NCBI RefSeq assembly: GCF_013373865.1 | Contig: NC_050468.1 | Coordinates: 12,512,496-12,576,495, forward strand | Direction: 5' to 3' | DNA: 64,000 nucleotides | Source: Monomorium pharaonis | Lineage: Eukaryota; Arthropoda; Insecta; Hymenoptera; Formicidae | Shown here: positions 23,619 through 38,200 of the stretch, in pieces | Numbering within the stretch: position 1 is the first letter of the stretch | Layout: each line of letters begins with the position of its first letter | Notes under the pieces: model-generated | The model's database searches: none | Told to the model about the DNA's origin: nothing | Seen by the model: only the letters and a program-made list of their open reading frames with translations | Made by a program: the position numbers and the translations under genes

Positions 23619-26600
23619 ATGCACTGCGAAGCGAATAGAAAAATCCACATGGAATTCGGTGAGGTCGAAACAGGCGCCATGGTTATCAAGTGGCTGGAGA
23701 TAATTAACGAGAGTTGCGTTAGTATCCGACATTTATAGTTGTTTCTACATCTAAAAACAATTTCGATCAAGCTTCGATTAACTCAAGGCGATACCTTTAA
23801 AAATGTGATCGAAAGTTTTTTAAATTTAAAAACAGTTTATGTAACAAATTATTACCCGCACATCTTTGCATAAAATCATTTTTAGATGTGTCTAAATATC
23901 TAAAAAGAAGATTACAACTTAATTTATTGTTTATATCTGAACAATTAAAACTTTAATTAAAGTAGATAATTAAAATGATTAAAATAATTTAATATCAAAA
24001 AAACCTAAATGATTAAAATGATCAAAATAATCTAAATGATCGAAATAATTTAAATTTATAATAATAAAAAAACGATTTCAACCAAACTTTGATTAAATTA
24101 AAAGAATGCATGTTAAAATATCAATCGTTTAATTTAAAAAAAAGAGTATATTATTTTTACTACGCTCTTCTAAAAACTGTTTAAAATTATTTTTAAATAT
24201 GTCTAAATATTTCTAAAAAATAGTTGTTCAATTTCTTTTATGTTTAAAGAGCGACTTTGATTAAAATTTTAATTAATTTAAGGAGATGTATTTGCAAATG
24301 GCCAAAATATTAATTTTTTAATTTTTAAAAGAAAGACAATTTTTTGATTTAAAATGTATTTACAGAAGAGAATTACATAATTTCTTTACCATATTTACAA
24401 GCAATTTTGATCACATTAAATTATTTAAAAGGTTTAAAAATAATTAAAAAAATAATTTATTAAACTTAAAATAGCTGATTATTTTCTGCACCTTGAGCTG
24501 TATAAAATAATTTTGGAATATATATAAATATTTAAAAAGAAAATTACATCCAACTTTTTATCCATGTTAAGAATGTTTTGGTTGCCTGTTTTCACTAATA
24601 ACTAATAACTGATGCCTGTTTTCACTAATAAAGATTAACTTTGATCTCGGTTTGATTTATTTTTTATCTTTTCCCAATCCTAAAAAAACTAAATTAAATC
24701 ACAATTAAAATTATTCTATATTGATGATAATTATAAACATAAAACTTCGATGAAGAGAATAGACTTAAAAATGATCCGAGTATTACATTTTTTTAATTTA
24801 AAAAGAAACTAGATTGTTTTCTACATATTTTATTAACTATATAAAAATGATTTTTGTTATATATTCAACAAATTGAACATGTAGCCTTTTTGCAATCTAA
24901 ATGCTTAACAACGAAGAAATAACAACAAAACATTTGTTTTAAATTTTAATTTTACTTACCATTTGTTTGTAAAGCATTGCTCACGTTACTGTGACTAATT
25001 GATGATGTGATACAGATCGAGCATACTTACGAAGCCCGAAGAGATGCAACTACTAATCCGCTGGATCACGTGTTCGAATTATGCGGCTACTCGTGGTCTT
25101 TGCTTCCTGGCCAGACGTACAAGTGCAAAATATACTATCGGCCGTTCGTGCCATTGGCCGAAAACATCGATTACTTTACGATCGAAAACTCGGCTGGCGA
25201 ACGCTTAAAAATCCAAGTCCGTGGAACGTGCATCGGTACGGAATCCTTAAGAATTCCTAAGTATCCTTTATAGTTAAAGCTTTCTGTAACCATCAGAAGC
25301 TAAAGTGATCAATTTCATTTTTTGGGAAATATTCTACTTAATTATACTCTCTAAATGGATCAGTATTATTCACTGATTTATAATGCTATGTTTATAACTA
25401 TGATAATTAGATATTTACTATCTTTTAATGATTTCGACTATCAAAATTAATGTATTATCTAAACGACAGTGCATTTACTTCACCGATTTGATAAGTTATA
25501 AAAGTATAGCACTGAAACTTATTGTTAGTGTATTTTCATTTATTTTAATTTCATTGATTGTTATTTAGAAAGTCTTCCTTTTTGTTTCTACTTTTTATTT
25601 CATGGAATTGATCTTTTTATTTCATGGAGTTTAACTTTTAATTTTCACTCAATTGTCAAAGCGCGACACAGACGTCAACGAATTCGAAGAGACATAATTA
25701 CGATCTTATGGTTTTATTGGGAAGCATACGTCACTGAAATCTCCGACTTAGATTAAGTCCCGTTTTATTTAAGTTCTGAGTCATTAATTATCCGGACATA
25801 CGTGTCCTGAAATTCCGACAACATTTACGGTATACGTTCGTCATCGTGTGACGTAGAAAGATAATTTATATGCGCAGGACCTGTAGTTTCTTCATCCGCC
25901 ACGAAATTAGTCATGGTGTGCACGAACGAGTGTCGCGAGGCGAAGAAACGGATCAGGCTCATCAACGATTCGAAAGTTACGGCGACTTTCATGTTCGACG
26001 TTGATCCGCTTCAGGGGCCATTCCAAGCGAATCCGCAACAGGGACAAATCGGGCCCCGTTCTCGCAAGTGCGTGACGATTACCTTCGCGCCTCGGGAGAA
26101 CGGGCTCTACACATGCCATTTTCCGTGCTTAATCCTGAATCATGTAAAATTATGAAAAATTTTGAATTTTTTATGACTACTCTGATGGAAATAATTATTG
26201 AAATTGTAATGAATAACATTGAAATATTATTTAATTATATTTGAAAATCTCTTTCAATTGACCCACCTTTACAGTATTATTTCATTAAGATTTCAATATA
26301 AATTTCAATATAAAATTCAATATAATTGTAATTATAAAGAAATAAATGATTTTAAAATTTTTTAATAATCCTAAATATTGTAAACTTAAACATTTGTATT
26401 ACAATTAATTTGCAAATATTTAAGTAGAAACATTTAACTGAAAACTTAACTTAATATTGTTTATTTTTGTTTCATTATTTTTTTAACATTTTTATTATTT
26501 ATCCTTATATAGAATTCAGTACATTATACAACCCTTGTTAATAAATTTGTATAAATATTATATATACATATATATTACAATTATTTTTATTTTTTTTCAA

Positions 26601-29600
26601 CATTTTTAATTATCTTTAGAATTCATAGTATATTACAACAAATTTTTTATGTTCAATTTTTATTAATAAATCTGTAAAATTATATATTTTGCAGTTGTTT
26701 CTTTTTAATATTTTTAATAATTATCTTTAGAACTTACAGTACCCTGCTATTATAATTTATGTTAAAGTTTATTTAACGTATTCAATATTTCAGTAATTTC
26801 CAGTTTCAACAATTTCAGAATTGTTTTTAACACAATTTTAGTGATTTATTCTCATCAGAGTTGTACATGTAAAAGAATATCATTCTAGTGTTAAAAAAAA
26901 AACAATTACTCAATTTTTATTATTATTATTTTTTAAGTAACAATTACCTATAGAATTATAATATTTTTTAAATAAGGAATAGTTACCAAAATTAGAACTT
27001 CATTGTCCTAACATCCTTCATTGAGATAAAGCTCGGTAAACTACGAGCCGCCAAAATTCTATAACATATTTTTGTGCCCAAGCAATTATTATTATTACAT
27101 TTTTATGACAAATTGTTTTATTTTTTAATAGCACAAAAAAAATTGTTTGAAATTTTTTTAGTATAAAAGAAGCTTTAATATAAAATTTTTAGAATTAATT
27201 CTTTAAAAATAATTTCATTGTTATTAATAAATTAAAATTATGTCAAGACATGAGAGAGAGAGAGAGAGAGAGAGAAAAAGAGAGAAAGATTTATGAAATC
27301 ACTTTTATGTCAAGACATTTTATCTGTTAAAATATTTACTACTTCGCTCTTTATGAAAAAAACATGCTGATTCCGTTTTATTGAAATAAAAAATAGTTAA
27401 CTAAATTTTTTATTGAATTCTTTTAATTTAAATATTTATATATTTAATTGTAAAATACATAAATTATTTTAGTTTAAATATTTTTTTAACTTAATTGTAT
27501 GAATATTTCAATTAAAAAAATTTAATCTGCTTAAGAAACTTAGTCAAGTTAACTTTTATCTAAATGTGAAACATTTGTGATACTACGAATAAATTAGAAA
27601 AATTTTTTAATTAAAAAACTTAGGTGTATGTGAAATATTCACGATGATACGTTTTATAGGAACCGATCATCTTAGAGTTATATGGCTACTACTGCAAGAC
27701 ATTACATAAAACTAGCATGCAGAGTCAGTTTAATTATCCAGGGAATTTCAAAAATGGCTTCGAAGGATATACGAGCGATACTGTCGCCACTGCGCAAAAT
27801 TTACCTACGATCTCTTCATCGAAGAATTATATCAACTTCGGTCAAGCCGACGTAGAGACAGAAAACGCTACTCAAAGAATTCCAGAGACTCTGTGTCTTA
27901 CTAATCACAGCCAGTCCGATGTATTAATTAAATGGATACAAGGTTAACGTCTACTGAATCATTAATATTAATATGCTATTACATGGAAAAAAAATGTTGA
28001 ATCAACAAAATCAATGTAATCGGAATTGATTTTATTAATTTAATAATATTATTAATCAAATTAATGCTTCTATTTTATTAATTAAAATTTTTCTTTTAAT
28101 AGCATAAAACATTTGAAAAATATTATTGTGTCAATTGTATACTTATTTACTCTTTTCAAATAAATAAATGCTTACTTTAACTAAATATAAAATTAATAAT
28201 TATGTATTTATGTAATTAAATAAATACTCTTTATTCAACTAAATTTTCTGTTGCATGAAACAAAATACAATGTTCAATCAACAACGTCAGTTTAATTAAA
28301 ATTGATTTTGTTAATTTAATAATATCATTAATTAAATTGATGTGCCATATTTTTGTTTTATCAATTAAAATCTTTTTTTTTAATAGCGTAGAACATTTGA
28401 AGAATTCATTATATTATCAGTTATAAATCATTGTATCAATTATATATCCATTTTTTTCTAATACATAAATACCTATATTACTTTGATTAAATAAGTACTT
28501 ACTTAAATTAAAGTCGATCAATTTTCGTTATATAATCGAATAAATGCCGTTTATTAAATTAATTTTCTATCAATTCAATTATATGAAATATTTATTAATA
28601 ATTAACAATATAGTCAATTTTGATATTATTAATACAAATACACCATTTTGTTGATTTGATTATACATATTGTATAATGACGCGCAACCCATCACGCGCAC
28701 GAACGGATAGTTTGATCACCCGCTGTAAAGCAGCCTACTTTCTTATGTAAAAGATGCGGAATTTTGGGATATAAAAGAAACTTTTTTGGATCCGTGCAAA
28801 TAGTTCCCAAAATTGGAAACTCCTATAAAAACATTCAATCCATCCTTTTTAGGACGATTAGTTGGCATCCCAGTTAGGATGGGATAGAATGATACATATA
28901 ATTTGAAAAATCGAATAATTGTATTTATTATTTTAAATATGCAGTTTTGTTCGACTATCCCAAAGCATATGTTCTTTGTTTTTAACAAATTTGATTAAAT
29001 CTAAAAAAATATTTGATTAATTGTACTAAGTATTTGGATTGATAGTAAATATTTTTTTCTTTTAACAAAATATTTTATTGTTTTATTTTAAATTCTTGTT
29101 GAATCAACTTTTAAGCCAATTAAATTGTCATTATATTTCATTAGTTTAAAAACTATGTATTTAGCCACAAATTATGTTGAATTAACTAGATGACATTTAT
29201 GACAGCCGGTGACATTGACGTTTAATTGAAACAAGTAATTTTTTTATTCAACTTCTTTCCGTGTATTAATATTCATTACTATTTTTTATCTTTTAAATTT
29301 TAAAATTATTCTAAATAAACAAAAATTATAAAGTTAAATAAATACAATGATCCATTTTTCTATAATTATATAATTAATTGATAAATAATCCTGTACATAC
29401 ATAACAATATCAATTCTACTGTCAAAAATGATTACTTAACTTACTTTTTATCTTTTAAATAAAGGTTATCTTTAACAAAGAATATTTTTTAAAATAATAG
29501 TCTCTCTTAAAATGTACTCAAATATAGAATAATTTTTTATTATATATTTAAAAAGAAATTTATATTTTTCATGTCTAAAAAGCAGTCTTATAAGTCTATT

Positions 29601-32165
29601 AAAAAGAGAAACATTAAAATAATAAACAAATCAAATTTTTATTTTAACTTAATATTCTTGATTGAAGTATTAAATTACTTAGAATTCAAAATACGTATTT
29701 TACGTTTCAAAAAAGAAGGGTTCCTAAGGCATATTTTCGGTCCCCTGCAAAATTGGATTAAAATGGGTAGAATCACTTTCTTAGACCCTTAGAAGTAATA
29801 ATAGTCGATTCCAGCCTAAACAAAAGTATTTTGATCCCGGCATATATATGTATATATAGATATATGTATAACTGAATATACTCGATATAAATGATGAAAA
29901 GACTCCAGAGTCTAATTCAAAGTACATAAATATATATATAAATTATGGATGTACTATAGTGCTACTCTTTTTTATTCCTTGACATGTATAAACACGTATA
30001 AACTCTCCTTTCGTTCAAAAATTAAATTAATTATAAGTTTCAAGTTAACCATATTTACATTTAAAAAAAATAAAAAATTATTTATATAAAATAATTATTT
30101 TATAATTAAAAATAAATAAAGCCTTTACTTAAAAAGATGACAAAATACATTTTAAAGATTATAATTTTTATATGTTATTTATTAGGTAAATAGGTTGCAA
30201 ATTTGAATCGGTATTTATTTACAACGAGTGCTTAATACACTTTGTTATAATTTACTATTTTACTTTTATTTAACATACATATTTCGATATACAATATTTC
30301 GGTCATAAGTCCAAAAATTCATAAATTTTGTGTGCAAAAAAAATGAAGTGATTTGTGTGTAGAGGGATATGTAGCTGTATGTGTTATTTAAAAAATTTGA
30401 TACTTGTGACAAACCTTATGACAGGACAGATTTGCAAATAAATAAATTTATGAAATATTTAAAATAAATAATTTACAGCATATATTTTTTTAATTGTAGA
30501 CTTTGAAGGAATTTTCAATATATCACCCACCATTGCGAGGATACCAGCAACCCAAACGGCTCTATTCGAATTCACATTTAATCCCAATCAAGAAAGCAGT
30601 TTCTTCGTGAGAGACTTCATTGGAAATGTGTTTGTCGAGCGGCAAGAAGACCACTCTAAAAAAGAAACCCTGATATTCCCTGCAATCACCTCTGTGCGGC
30701 TAATCGGTACCCAGATAGCACATGAACGTTTACTGAATGTTCACTGGACGTCTTATGGACATTGGGACGTCTATTTGGAGTAACCAAATAAGATGCGACG
30801 AACGTCCAATGGACGTCTTATGAACGCTCGTTGTTCGCAACTTCGGACGTCCATTGAACATCCAAAAAAGGACCTGAAATGGACCTAAAAGGACGTCATA
30901 TGGACATATTTTAGTGCCCTAATATTCGTAATTATTGGTAAAATAAATATTTAATTTAAATAATAAAAAATAAAGTTAAATAAAAATATAAAGGAGAAGT
31001 TTATGAGCAATAATAAATTTGAAATGCAGAATCAAATTATATATTTATTATATGAAACAAAATACAACATAATAAATCAATATTTTTAATTATTGTAATT
31101 AAGAAATTTATGTATACAGAATGAAATGTAACCGGAAGCCATCCCGTAATAGAAAGATAAAAGAGATCGAGATGAACATAAAAGTCCAATATTGTCTTGG
31201 GTTAGGGCTTGGGTTAGGTCCACCAATAATCAAGGTATTAATTTTTCAAATTATGCGAATGAGAGCGCACCGAGAGAAAAGCTTAATCCGCTCGAGCCAT
31301 AACACTGAAGAAAAAATTTATCGTGAATGTATGAGAAGCTTATTATTATATTTCTATTATTTGCCGATTTTATACGTTAATATCTCGATTATTGGTGGAC
31401 CTAATCCAAAACAATATTGAACTTTTATTTTCTTCTCAATGCCGTCTATCTTTTTATTACGGGATGGATTCTGGTTACATTTCACCCGGTATATTATATA
31501 ATATAATGTGTATATGTATATATATACATATTTATTTATTTATTAATAATACAGATCGATATTATAATTATAATTAAAGTTATATATAAATTATAGACAC
31601 CAATAAAATTTGAAAATATTACATATATAAATATATATATCTTGAAATATTCTTAGAATATTGTCGGCTATAATTATAACATTTATATACAATTTCAATT
31701 TTTAATATATAATCATACACTTTCTAAAAATGTAAAAGTATTATAATACGAATCATTTAATAATTTCTATATATTTGTAGAAATGATAAAAATTAAGGAC
31801 GGACACGAACATCCCCAGTAAACACAGAACATTGCGGCAATTTTGTAATATTGCTGTAATATTGCTACAATGTTATAACATTGCCGCAATGTTGCTGCTA
31901 TATTCGGTGTTTAGTGAGACTCATTGTATAAAGATCCGGAAAATCATCGTGTGTACTGAGATAACAATTAAGACCGCTTTAATAATAAAAATTCGACAAT
32001 ATAAATACAAGCCCAAGACCGGATATCCTATGAAAGTCCAAATATTGGTCATTGATGAATGCCTGAAATTGGACATACGATGGACGTCCATTTCATGTCC
32101 ATAGATGTGTGAACGTAAAATGGACCAAAATGAACGTCCATAGGATGTCCTATGCTGGGTATGTG

Positions 32166-32231
<66 letters not shown>

Positions 32232-35200
32232 CTTTCTCTGTCTTTCGCGTTTACATAATGCCAAGGTTACCTAATTTGATCTGTCCTTTTTACTTAGGTC
32301 ACTCCTTTCCTGTTTGCTCCGACGGTTGGATTCCTCAATATGAGACACCTCATGTAGTTAAGATGCCTCCTTGTATACCCTTGTCGACGACGTACGCCAC
32401 GTTTCTCATACGAAAACATGGACATTTACCACTGATGTATTGCTTCGTACCACCGGCATCGAGTCATTTTGTTGTGAAACCGATGATGGGCATAATTCAT
32501 CAGTATTTATACATTTAGTATTTAAAATATTATATATAATTTTATATGGTCTTAACTGATCGGATTCGGTGTAAAATTTCGTTGCAAATACTCCATTGCA
32601 TACATTAGGGTAAGATAGGGTATGATAGTCATACGTAAAAGATGGCCAATGGCTATAATTTCTCCAATAATTGCTAAATAATGTGTTCTCGTAATTATTT
32701 TCAAAGATAATCTATATTTACTCTAATTTAGGTGCGTATACTATTTGAAATAATGATATTGTGGATGTCACATCACGTTTTTATTTTTAACTGCCTGCAA
32801 AGTTTTTCACGTGTTTATTAGAAATTGCCACAATCATCGAATAAATGACAGTTGTGCTATTACAATGAACGTTACCCACGTAACAAAAATATGTAAATTG
32901 TAATGTGCAATTATATTTTTTTTTCCTTTTCTATTTTTTAAATAAATACTATGATTATCTTTCTCTCGCAGTTTGGGCAAGATAGCCCATGACATTTCGG
33001 GGTAAGTGTTTATGTATATGTTTTATTAAAAAAGACGAGAATTAAGTTATGCACCTAATATTTTAATTTCACATATTATATATGTTTTTTTTTTTTTTTT
33101 TTTTGTAATGACAATAAATTAAATTGATCCTAACTTGTGTGAACATTTAATATGAAAAATAAAATGTTTAAAAATAAAATTAAATGTGATAATATGTGGC
33201 AATAAAACTAAATATGTAAAATTATAAGTTTTTTTTATTATTCTTTATATGTTAAGTACATAAAAAATGTATAGCCAATTGTTCTATAATACTGTGGCCA
33301 TCTTTTCCATAAAAGTTGTGAAAGATGGCCAATGTTCATATTTCAATTTTTTGATAATAAAAAATTTTTATTAAGTATTTTCTCTTTAATGTCGATAGTT
33401 TTACATACTTAAAGCTTCAGTGAAGTAATATACCAAACGCTATTAAAAAATAATAAAAATAAAAGTGTGTCTTTTGCATTTAAAAAAACTATGGCCATCT
33501 TACCCGAGTTTACCCTATACAAGTAACATTGATTTATAAAAAATATTTCTTTAATTATTTTAAACCAAACAATATATTTAATCTTTTTTATTATTCTTTA
33601 ATTAAAATTTCTATTAGAAATTCTATTAGAACTTCTAATTAGAATTTCAAGATAACTTTAATTTTAAAAAAATTTATCAAATGTCATAAAAAAGAAGTCA
33701 TTTTTTGCATATTTAACACGAATTATTTCAGAAAAATATATTGGTGAAAATTTATTGGCGGCTTTATTCAATTCAAAAATCTAAAAAAAACATCTTGTTT
33801 AGTTCAATATAAGAGTATTTTTTTATAAACTCGTATTATCTAAACAAATCAAGTTTTATCAATATTATTTTAATATAGTGCAATGTCCTTTCCTTTCTAA
33901 AAAAGGGCATGGCATCGATACTCGCATCTCTCGAAGTATTGTTGTCGCTTTTCCGCGATGCCGATTAAACGTGTGTGAAGTTAGCATCTCAAAGTTTAGC
34001 ATCTCATAAAAATACTGCAGAATTACTTGCCTCCAGCATAGTTCTACAGTTCTTGATAGGTATCAACAATAGTTACGTTGAATTATCTATTTTAATTAAA
34101 ATTTTATAAATGAGATGCTAACTTCCAAAATCACATAATAGCATCTCACCGTATTTCAAATATACGACCACAGAGAAGACTAAATCTATAGAGTCCTATC
34201 ATTTAGAGACGTTCTATTAATAGTTCTGATGATTAAATTAATGAAAAAATAATTTTTTGTTACAAAACATACGTATATATGCGTTAACGTCTGCGCACGT
34301 GGATTTGGTGCAACTGGCATCTCAAATAGACAAAATTAATTAATTTAAAAATTTTTAAAGTATTTTTCAACAACTATCTAGATGGGAAACTTATATTTAT
34401 AGGTCTAAACATGAGATACTGGTTGAATATTAATAGTTCTGTTTTTTTTAACGCAATTCCCATATAGATACGGACGCGTACAATAGTTTTTAAAAAAGTT
34501 ATGATGTTATAATTAATAAAAACATTTTTTTGAAAATTATTTTGCCCGGAAAACTTGAATTTTGAAGACTGGACGTGAAGAGCTAATTGAATATCAACAG
34601 ATTTATTTATTTTAACGCAATTTTCATATAGTTCTAGACGCGTACAATAGTTTTTTAAAAAGTTACGGTGTTATAATTAATTAAAACATTTTTTAAATAA
34701 TTATTTTGCCCGGAAAACTTGAATTTTGAAGGCTAGACGTGAAAAGCTAATCGAATATCAACAGATTTATTTATTTTAACGCAGTTTTCATATAGTTCCG
34801 GACGCGTCCAATAATTTTCTAAAGAGTTCCAGTGATATAATTAGTTAAAACATTTTTTAAACAATTATTTTGACCGAAAAACTTGAATTTTTAAGACTAC
34901 ACGTCAAGTGCTAATCGAATATCGACAGATCTATTTATTTTAACGTAATTCTAATATAGTTCGGGACGCGTACAATATGTTTCTATAGAGTTCAGGTAAT
35001 ATAATTAATTAAAACATTTTTTAAACAATTATTTTGCCCGAAAAACTTGAATTTCTAAGGCTACACGTCAAGTGCTAATCGAATATCGACAGATCTATTT
35101 ATTTGAACGTAATTCTCATATAGTTCGGGACGCGTACAATACGTTTCTATACAGTTCAGGTGATATAATTAATTAAAACATTTTTTAAACAATTATTTTG

Positions 35201-38200
35201 CCCGAAAAATTTGAATTTCTAAAGCTACACGTCAAGTGCTAATCGAATATCGACAGATTTATTTATTTTAACGTAATTCTCATATAGTTCGGGACGCATA
35301 CAATACGTTTCTATAAAGTTTAGGTGTTATAATTAATTAAAACGTTTTTTAAACAATTATTTTGCCCAAAAAACTTGAATTTTTAGGGCTACAGGTCAAG
35401 TGCTAAACTAATATCGACAGATGTATTTATTTTAACGTAATTCTCATATAGTTCGGAACGCGTACAATATGTTTCTATAAAGTTTAGGTGATATAATTAA
35501 TTAGAACATTTTTTAAACAATTATTTTGCCCGAAAAACTTGAATTTCTAAGGCTACACGTCAAGTGCTAATCGAATATCGACAGATCTATTTATTTTAAA
35601 CTAATTCTCATATAGTTCGGGACGCGTACAATATGTTTCTATAGAGTTTAGGTGATATAATTAATTAGAACATTTTTTAAACAATTATTTTGCCCGAAAA
35701 ACTTGAATTTCTAAGGCTACACGTCAAGTGCTATTCGAATATCGACAGATCTATTTATTTGAACGTAATTCTCATATAGTTCGGGACGCGTACAATATGT
35801 TTCTATAAAGTTTAGGTGATATAATTAATTAGAACATTTTTTAAACAATTATTTTGCCCGAAAAACTTGAATTTCTAAGGCTACACGTCAAGTGCTAATC
35901 GAATATCGACAGATCTATTTATTTTAACGTAATTCTCATATAGTTCGGGACGCGTACAATATGTTTCTATAAAGTTTAGATGTTATAATTAATTAAAACG
36001 TTTTTTAAACAATTATTTTGCCCAAAAAACTTGAATTTTTAAGGCTACACGTCAAGTGCTAATCGAATATCGACAGATCTATTTATTTTAACGCAGTTTT
36101 CATATAGTGCCGGACGCGTACAATAGTTTTCTAAAGAGTTCAGGTGATATAATTAATTAAAACATTTTTTAAACAATTATTTTGCCCGAAAAACTTGAAT
36201 TTTTAAGGCTACACGTCAAGTGCTAATCGAATATCGACAGATCTATTTATTTTAACGTAATTCTAATATAGTTCGGGACGCGTACAATATGTTTCTATAG
36301 AGTTCAGGTAATATAATTAATTAAAACATTTTTTAAACAATTATTTTGCCCGAAAAACTTGAATTTCTAAGGCTACACGTCAAGTGCTAATCGAATATCG
36401 ACAGATCTATTTATTTTAATGTAATTCTCATATAGTTCGGGACGCGTACAATATGTTTCTATACAGTTCAGGTGATATAATTAATTAAAACATTTTTTAA
36501 ACAATTATTTTGCCCGAAAAATTTGAATTTCTAAAGCTACACGTCAAGTGCTAATCGAATATCGACAGATCTATTTATTTTAACGCAGTTTTCATATAGT
36601 TCCAGACGCGTACAATAGTTTTCTAAAGAATTCAGGTGATATAATTAATTAAAACATTTTTTAAACAATTATTTTGCCCGAAAAACTTGAATTTTTAGGG
36701 CTACAGGTCAAGTGCTAAACTAATATCGACAGATGTATTTATTTTAACGTAATTCTCATATAGATCGGGACGCCTTCAATATGTTTCTATAAAGTTTAAA
36801 TGTTATAATTAATTAGAACATTTTTTAAACAATTATTTTGACCGAAAAACTTGAATTTTTAAGGCTACACGTCAAGTGCTAATAGAATATCAACAGATTC
36901 ATTTATTTTAACGCAGTTTTCATATAGTTCCGGACGCGTACAATAGTTTTCTAAAGAGTTCAGGTAATATAATTAATTAAAACATTTTTTAAACAATTAT
37001 TTTGCCCGAAAAACTTGAATTTTTAAGGCTACACGTCAAGTGCTAATCGAATATCGACAGATCTATTTATTTGAACGTAATTCTCATATAATTCGGGACG
37101 CGTACAATATGTTTCTATAAAGTTCAGGTGAAATAATTAATTTAAACATTTTTTAAACAATTATTTTGCCCGAAAAACGTGAATTTTTAAGGCTACACGT
37201 CAAGTGCTAATCGAATATCGACAGATCTATTTATTTTAATGTAATTCTTATATAGTTCGGGACGCGTACAATATGTTTCTATAGAGTTCAGGTGATATAA
37301 TTAATTAAAACATTTATTAAACAATTATTTTGCCCGAAAAACTTAAATTTCTAAGGCTACACGTCAAGTGCTAATCGAATATCGACGAATCTATTTATTT
37401 TAAACTAATTCTCATATAGTTCGGGACGCGTACAATATGTTTCTATAGAGTTTAGGTGATATAATTAATTAGAACATTTTTTAAACAATTATTTTGCCCG
37501 AAAAACTTGAATTTTTAAGGCTGGACGTAAAGTGCTATTCGAATATCGACAGATCTATTTATTTGAACGTAATTCTCATATAGTTCGGGACGCGTACAAT
37601 ATGTTTCTATAAAGTTTAGGTGATATAATTAATTAGAACATTTTTTAAACAATTATTTTGCCCAAAAAACTTGAATTTCTAAGGCTACACGTCAAGTGCT
37701 AATCGAATATCGACAGATCTATTTATTTTAATGTAATTCTCATATAGTTCGGGACGCGTACAATATGTATCTATAAAGTTCAGGTGATATAATTAATTAA
37801 AACATTTTTTAAACAATTATTTTTCCCGAAAAACGTGAATTTTTAAGGCTGGACGAAAAGTGCTAATCAAATATCGACAGATCTATTTATTTGAACGTAA
37901 TTCTCATATAATTCGGGACGCGTACAATATGTTTCTATAAAGTTCAGGTGAAATAATTAATTTAAACATTTTTTAAACAATTATTTTGCCCGAAAAACGT
38001 AAATTTTTAAGGCTACACGTCAAGTGCTAATCGAATATCGACAGATCTATTTATTTTAATGTAATTCTCATATAGTTTGGGACGCGTACAATATGTTTCT
38101 ATAGAGTTCAGGTGATATAATTAATTAAAACATTTTTTAAACAATTATTTTGCCAGAAAAACTTAAATTTCTAAGGCTACACGTCAAGTGCTAATCGAAT

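Noticed and set aside
32049..32264. Minus-strand Arg/Glu repeat frame
   Set aside because: It is translation of the (TC)n microsatellite.
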